Program-made: the position numbers and the translations under genes
From: Nocardia blacklockiae
GTDB lineage: Bacteria > Actinomycetota > Actinomycetes > Mycobacteriales > Mycobacteriaceae
Length of the DNA: 64,000 nt
NCBI RefSeq assembly: GCF_015477355.1
Contig: NZ_JADLRJ010000003.1
Location: 124,001-188,000, forward strand
Direction of reading: 5' to 3'
Notes under the pieces: generated by a model
Seen by the model: only the letters and a program-made list of their open reading frames with translations
What the model was told of the DNA's origin: nothing
Database searches by the model: none
Shown here: piece by piece, positions 59,797 through 64,000 of the stretch
Layout of the letters: each line of letters starts with the position of its first letter
Numbering within the stretch: the first letter of the stretch is position 1

Positions 59797-60887
59797 CACT
59801 TGCCTCCCGCTCCGAACGAGGCGCCGATCTCGGTCACCGTCTGCGTGACGACCTGGTCGAAGCGCAGGTCGAACCCGTCCGCGGCGCGCACCTTCTTCGG
59901 CAGCTCGCCCGCCTTGTCGATGACGTCGATGGTGGCCTGCTGCCGGTCGACGAGCTGCTGGTCCAGATGCGGGAAGGTGTAGACGCCCAGCGAATCGATG
60001 ATGCGTTTCGCGTCGTCCGCGCTGACCTTCTGGCTCTCGACGTAGTACTTGCGCGCCCACTCGTCCTGATGCAGGTTCGACCAGTGCTGGGCGCGGATGA
60101 ACGCGGCGACGAGGGCGCGGGTGGCCGCGGCCTTCGCCGGGTCCCGCACCACGGCCCGCCGCGCGTACAGGTAGCCCACACCGCCGTAGATGCCGGCGGT
60201 TTCGGAATCGGGCAGCACGGACGCGCCGGGCGTGCGCAGCAGCCGGGTCACGTTCGGCTCGATCAGGGGCGCGACATCGACCTGACCGGTGCGCACCGCG
60301 TCCAGGAATTCGCTGAGCTGCAAGCGCACCAGCTGCACGTCGGAGGTGCCGAGACCGGCCTTCGCCACCGCGCGCAGCACGCCCGCCTGCTGGGCCGTGC
60401 CCTCCGCGTAGGCGATCTTCCTGCCCTTCAGATCGGCGAGCTTGGTGATCGAACGGCCCGGCGCCACAGCGAGTTTCAGCGCCAGCGGATCGGTCTGGTA
60501 GGCGCCGACGATCGGCACGTCCTGACCGGCGGCGAGGGCGTGGATGGGCGGCACGTCGCCGACCTGCGCGACGTCGGCCGCGCCGCCGCGGAAGGCCTCG
60601 AGCACGGCCGGACCGCCGATGAAGTTGGCGAATTCCACCGTGAACGGCAGCTTGTCCAGTTCGCCCGAGGCCCGCAGCCAGGTCTGCACCCGCTCCTGCT
60701 GGTCGGCTACGACGAGCTTGGTGCCCGCCGGGATCTCGGTGGGGAGGGGGCCGTCGGGGCCGCGGGTCGGGTGGTCGTTCCGGTCGGCGCAGCCGGCCAG
60801 CGCACCGGCGACGGCGACGGTGGCGAGCAGCAGCGCCGTCGTCCGGCCGAACGGGAACCGGGACCTGCGCAGGTGAAGCATGCGCAC
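59796..60887 (-). CDS. sulfonate-type ABC substrate-binding lipoprotein (second operon)
   Basis: About 363 residues. A basic start and hydrophobic stretch end in the lipobox LAGC. The mature part is SsuA-like: TKLVVADQQERVQTWLRASGELDKLPFTVEFANFIGGPAVLEAFRGGAADVAQVGDVPPIHALAAGQ, LKGRKIAYAEGTAQQAGVLRAV and FLDAVRTGQVDVAPLIEPNV. GTG 60887 and ATG 60881 are both possible starts; neither has a good ribosome site. Unlike the first operon, no Cys leader peptide is visible upstream. Confidence 0.88.
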   Translation of the reverse strand: MRMLHLRRSRFPFGRTTALLLATVAVAGALAGCADRNDHPTRGPDGPLPTEIPAGTKLVVADQQERVQTWLRASGELDKLPFTVEFANFIGGPAVLEAFRGGAADVAQVGDVPPIHALAAGQDVPIVGAYQTDPLALKLAVAPGRSITKLADLKGRKIAYAEGTAQQAGVLRAVAKAGLGTSDVQLVRLQLSEFLDAVRTGQVDVAPLIEPNVTRLLRTPGASVLPDSETAGIYGGVGYLYARRAVVRDPAKAAATRALVAAFIRAQHWSNLHQDEWARKYYVESQKVSADDAKRIIDSLGVYTFPHLDQQLVDRQQATIDVIDKAGELPKKVRAADGFDLRFDQVVTQTVTEIGASFGAGGK

Positions 60888-60987
60888 AGTGAACAGGGCG
60901 AAACGGGCGCGAAAAAGGGTAGTGCGCCGGATGATTCAAACCCTGGGCAGTCGGCCGCGCGAGCGGGATAGTGACCCTTGCCACACT

Positions 60988-61027
60988 CGGTACGTCGGCG
61001 TACCGTGAGCGGTACACAAACGTACCG
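60988..61027. promoter_or_regulatory. array of four alternating CGGTAC half-sites before the P450 gene
   Basis: CGGTAC (60988), GTACCG (61000), CGGTAC (61010) and GTACCG (61022) give three nested perfect palindromes: CGGTACG-tcgg-CGTACCG, GTACCG-tgag-CGGTAC and GCGGTAC-acaaac-GTACCGC. Half-site centres are 12, 10 and 12 bp apart. It ends 17 bp before the P450 ATG. Probably the operator of the TetR encoded downstream. Confidence 0.72.
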
Positions 61028-61044
61028 CGCTGGGAGGGTCGCAT

Positions 61045-62394
61045 ATGACCACGGTGAAACTGCCCGACGGACCGCGCTCGCCGGCCCTCGTGCAAGGTGT
61101 GGAGATCTTGGCCGGCCGGACCCGCGCGTGGCGGCGCCTGCGCGACCGCTACGGCTCGGCGTTCACCGTGCACGTCCCCAGATTCGGCCGGATGGTGGTG
61201 CTGTCCGATCCCGCCGAGGTGAAGGCGCTGTTCACCGCCGGCACCGACGTGGTGGACAACGGCGATGTGAATCTCGGCGAATTCCTCGGGCCGCAGTCGC
61301 TGTTCGCGCTGACCGGCGCGGGCCACCGCCGGCATCGCAAGCTGCTCGCGCCGCCGTTCCACGGCCGCCGGCTGTCGGTGTACGAGGCGCTGGTCGAGGA
61401 GGAGGCGGTCCGCGAAATGGCGTCGTGGCCGACCGGCCGGGAATTCGCCACCATGGACTCGATGATGCGGATCACGCTGAACGTGATCCTGCGCGCCGTA
61501 TTCGGCGCCGAGGGTGCGGAGTTCGAGCGCCTGCGCACCCTGCTGCCGAAGCTGGTGCTGGTCGCGTCCGCGCTGGCGGCCGTGCCGGTGCCGCGAAAGT
61601 TCCTGGGGCGCTTCGGTCCCTGGGCCAGGTTCGCGCGGTACCGCGGCGAGTACGACGCCCTCGTCGGCCGGTTGATCGACCGCGCGAGCGGCGATCCCGC
61701 GCTCGCGGACCGCGACGACGTCTTGGCGATGCTGCTGCGATCGCGTTACGACGACGGCTCGGTGCTCACCCGCGAAGAGATCGCCGACGAACTGCTGGCC
61801 CTGCTGACCGCCGGGCACGAGACGACCGCCGCCACCCTGGCCTGGACCGTGGAGCGCCTGCGCCGGCACCCGGACGTGTTGCGGCGCTTGGTGTCCGAGG
61901 TGGACGAGGGCGGGTCGGTGCTGCGCGAGGCCACGCTGCTCGAGGTGCAGCGGGTGCGGCCGGTCGTCGACATCACCGGGCGCAGCGTGCTCGTCGACTC
62001 GCTGACGCTGGGGCGCTGGACGCTGCCGAAGGGCCAGGGCGTGCTGGTCAGCATGCGGCTGATGCACGAGAACGAGGAGTTGTACACCGACGCGCGCGCG
62101 TTCGTCCCCGACCGGTTCGTCGGCGCCCGCCCCGGCACGTTCTCCTGGATCCCGTTCGGCGGCGGCGCCCGCCGCTGCATCGGCGCGGCCTTCGCGACCA
62201 TGGAGATGAACGTCGTCCTGCGCACCCTGCTGCGCGATTTCACCCTCGAGCCGACCGACGCACCGGACGAGCGCACCCACTTCCGCGGCGTCGCACTGGT
62301 TCCGGCTGGAAAAGGCAAGGCCGTCGTACACCGCCGCGCCCCCCGCCCGGCCACCTCCGACACCACCGCCCACTCGGCCGAGCTGTCCGCGTGA
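61045..62394 (+). CDS. cytochrome P450
   Basis: 449 residues, resembling the longer P450s of mycobacteria and Nocardia with a proline-poor N-terminus (PDGPRSPALVQGVEILAGRTRAWRRLRDRYGSAFTVHVPRFG). I helix LLALLTAGHETTAATLAW, K helix EATLLEVQRVRPV (with ExxR-like EVQR), haem loop FGGGARRCIGAAFATMEM with Cys about residue 378. GGGAGGG precedes the ATG. Redox partners are not adjacent. It lies behind a palindrome array and ahead of a TetR gene, so inducible expression is likely. The substrate is unknown. Confidence 0.93.
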   Translation: MTTVKLPDGPRSPALVQGVEILAGRTRAWRRLRDRYGSAFTVHVPRFGRMVVLSDPAEVKALFTAGTDVVDNGDVNLGEFLGPQSLFALTGAGHRRHRKLLAPPFHGRRLSVYEALVEEEAVREMASWPTGREFATMDSMMRITLNVILRAVFGAEGAEFERLRTLLPKLVLVASALAAVPVPRKFLGRFGPWARFARYRGEYDALVGRLIDRASGDPALADRDDVLAMLLRSRYDDGSVLTREEIADELLALLTAGHETTAATLAWTVERLRRHPDVLRRLVSEVDEGGSVLREATLLEVQRVRPVVDITGRSVLVDSLTLGRWTLPKGQGVLVSMRLMHENEELYTDARAFVPDRFVGARPGTFSWIPFGGGARRCIGAAFATMEMNVVLRTLLRDFTLEPTDAPDERTHFRGVALVPAGKGKAVVHRRAPRPATSDTTAHSAELSA

Positions 62395-62589
62395 CCGAGC
62401 GCCGCCCGACCGCGGCACCCGGCACGGACTCCGGTGGCGCCACCGGTTGAGGCGCGGCGGCAGCGACGCCTCGCAGTGCCGGCCGACCCTCCGGAACGAG
62501 GTAGCACGGCGTGTGGTTCGGCCGGGCCGGGGTTCGTGTCGAGGTCGCGCTGTGCGGAGGGCCGGGCGCGGGAAACTAGGGTGGTGGTC

Positions 62590-63195
62590 GTGACCCGTGC
62601 CGAATCCGCCGCCGCCGCGCCGGCCGCCGAGTTCCGGCGGCGGCTGCTCGACGGGATGGCGCGGGCGGTGCGCGAGCGCGGGTACCGCGAGGCCACGGTG
62701 GCCGACGTGGTGCGCTATGCCCGCACCTCGCGCCGGACGTTCTACGAGCACTTCGCCGGGAAGCAGGACTGTTTCATCGCGCTGCTGGCCGAGCGCAACA
62801 GCGACACGATCCGGCAGATCTACGCCGCGGTCGATCCGGCCGCGCCGTGGCGGCTGCAGATCCGGCAGGCGATCGAGGCGTGGATCGCCTCCTCCCAGCA
62901 CGACCCCTCGGTCACGCTCGCGTGGATCCGCGACACCCCCGCCCTCGGCGAGAGCGGCCGCCGACTGCACCGCGAGACCGGCGAGGCCTTCATCACCCTG
63001 ATCCAGAACCTCACCGCCACACCGGAATTCCAATCCGACGAGCTGCACCCCCCGTCGCGCCGCACCGCGACCATCCTCTACGGCGGCTACCGGGAACTGA
63101 TCGCCTCCACGGTCGAGGACGGCGGCGACATCGCCGAAATCATCGACGTCGCAGTCGAAACCGCGATCGCCCTCATCGGCCCGCGCGGCGCCTAG
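62590..63195 (+). CDS. TetR family repressor
   Basis: About 201 residues. The helix-turn-helix is FRRRLLDGMARAVRERGYREATVADVVRYARTSRRTFYEHFAGKQDCFIALL, where TSRRTFYEHF is the recognition helix. The C-terminal domain is helical. GTG codons at 62581, 62584 and 62590 compete as start; 62590 sits best after AGGGTGG. It follows the P450 by 195 bp on the same strand and is the nearest candidate to bind the four half-sites upstream of that gene. Confidence 0.88.
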   Translation: MTRAESAAAAPAAEFRRRLLDGMARAVRERGYREATVADVVRYARTSRRTFYEHFAGKQDCFIALLAERNSDTIRQIYAAVDPAAPWRLQIRQAIEAWIASSQHDPSVTLAWIRDTPALGESGRRLHRETGEAFITLIQNLTATPEFQSDELHPPSRRTATILYGGYRELIASTVEDGGDIAEIIDVAVETAIALIGPRGA

Positions 63196-63247
63196 GAGCG
63201 CGGAACGCCACCCGCGGGGGCCGGGCAGGAGGCCCGCCGGAGCGGGA

Positions 63248-64000
63248 TCACCTCCTGGTGGCCGTATCCCGCGCGAGGCGGCCGCGTACCGCGCCCGCTC
63301 GGCGGTAGCGCTGGGCGCGGGCCGCGGCGGCGGAGAGGCGGGTGCGGAGGGGGCGGGGGTCCACGTCGGCCAGGGCCTCGGTGAGGAGGCGGACGGGTTC
63401 GGTGCAGGTGGGGTAGCGGTCAGCGGGGTTTTTGGCGAGGGCGCGGCGGAGGATTTCGTCGACCTCGGGCGGGATCCAGTGTTTGCGGGCGGAGAGGGCC
63501 GGGGGCGCGTCGTGCAGGTGGGCCTGTGCGGTGGCCATCAGGTTCTCGCGGGAGAACGGCGGGCGGCCGGTGAGCAGTTCGGCCGCGGAACAGGCCAGCG
63601 CGTATTGGTCGGTGGCCGGGGAGACGGCGCCCGCCTTCAGCAGTTCCGGCGCGGCGTACGGGACCGAGACCACCACGAAACCGTCCGTCGCCAAGGGCGG
63701 TTCGGGCCGGTCGCGCCAGCGGGCCTGGTCGAAGTCGGACACCTTCACGGTCGTGTCCGTGCCGACGAGGACGTTGGCCGGTTTGACGTCGAGGTGCAGG
63801 ACGCCCTGGGAGTGCGCGTAATCCAGTCCCGCCGCGACCCGGTTCAGCACCTCCAGCACCCGCGGCAGCGCCGGGTTCTGATGCGGCATCCGCACCAGCG
63901 CCGAACCCGTTGTGCCCGCGACGTATTCGTGCGCCGACCACAGCAGCCCGTCGGTTTCCCCGTGGGTGTACATCCGGATGATGTTCGGGTGCCGCAGCGC
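63248..64000 (-). CDS. Ser/Thr protein kinase, N-terminal part beyond the window
   Basis: About 250 residues of kinase domain visible; the frame runs off the right edge (ALRHPNIIR precedes MYTHGETDG), so the glycine-rich loop and Lys lie outside. The catalytic loop is HLDVKPANVL instead of HRDVKPxN, and the metal motif is DFD instead of DFG, both with the essential Asp kept. VPYAAPELL is the APE site, then TDQYALACSAAELLTGRPPF. It ends shortly after the kinase fold with a basic tail and no transmembrane helix, so it is a soluble STPK. Its partners are unknown. Confidence 0.85.
   Translation of the reverse strand, partial: ALRHPNIIRMYTHGETDGLLWSAHEYVAGTTGSALVRMPHQNPALPRVLEVLNRVAAGLDYAHSQGVLHLDVKPANVLVGTDTTVKVSDFDQARWRDRPEPPLATDGFVVVSVPYAAPELLKAGAVSPATDQYALACSAAELLTGRPPFSRENLMATAQAHLHDAPPALSARKHWIPPEVDEILRRALAKNPADRYPTCTEPVRLLTEALADVDPRPLRTRLSAAAARAQRYRRAGAVRGRLARDTATRR

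Noticed and set aside
58945-63048. A very long minus-strand frame reading through the P450 and binding-protein regions
   Set aside because: Only its last ~283 codons (the permease) resemble a protein; the rest is antisense or out-of-frame shadow of better-supported genes.

Overview
The window reads as chromosome of a high-GC Actinomycetota of the Mycobacteriales, most likely Nocardia or a close relative. The reasons are the strong G/C bias at third codon positions, frequent GTG starts, dense ATGA/GTGA gene overlaps, two fungal-type secretory (LIP) lipases, an MpaB-type oxygenase, two P450s, many TetR regulators, a mycobacterial-style SigF/RsbW pair and a large NRPS. I see no rRNA, tRNA, CRISPR array, transposase or phage gene. 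The genus is inferred from gene content only.

Layout. 1-9 kb: secreted transglycosylase-like protein, DUF885 hydrolase, DUF574-type methyltransferase, BCCT transporter, secretory lipase, MarR regulator and 3-hydroxyacyl-CoA dehydrogenase. 8.3-12.1 kb: a four-gene minus-strand operon of exported or membrane proteins with YtkA-like domains. 12.2-17.5 kb: TetR divergent from an MpaB oxygenase, a second lipase, an unknown protein and a P450. 17.7-20.7 kb: a DUF5753-type XRE regulator and a KhtTU-like K+/H+ antiporter pair. 20.7-38.0 kb: a biosynthetic cluster on the minus strand, with a CFA-synthase-like methyltransferase, a stand-alone fragment of an adenylation domain, a 4,420-residue NRPS (C-A-T-E-C-A-T-C-A-T-E-TE) and a three-gene ABC exporter. 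The last four genes are translationally coupled.

38.0-43.7 kb: an organosulfur uptake and oxidation operon (SBP, ATPase, permease, flavin monooxygenase). It is preceded by a 25-codon Cys-containing leader peptide and an IclR gene, and closed by a strong hairpin terminator. 43.7-51.3 kb: LysR, then a signalling block with an RsbW-like ATPase, a receiver-PP2C phosphatase / histidine kinase / response regulator operon, TetR, a STAS protein, and a 52-residue membrane ORF followed by rsbW and a SigF-type sigma gene behind a SigF-like promoter. 51.3-54.0 kb: a TauD-like gene with two internal deletions, a fumarate-reductase/AprA-like flavoprotein and an AprB-like ferredoxin. 54.0-56.9 kb: NmrA-type reductase divergent from TetR, then an SDR fused to an F420/FMN-type PPOX domain. 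56.9-60.9 kb: a second organosulfur operon with a different internal gene order. 61.0-64.0 kb: P450, TetR and a Ser/Thr kinase cut by the window edge.

The genes group into three themes. The first is assembly and export of a probable N-capped tripeptide (D-L-D). The second is scavenging of organic sulfur by two parallel monooxygenase operons plus the dioxygenase/flavoprotein/ferredoxin block, with one operon apparently cysteine-attenuated. The third is a general-stress partner-switching block. Several intergenic regions carry unusually clean palindromic operators, listed separately.
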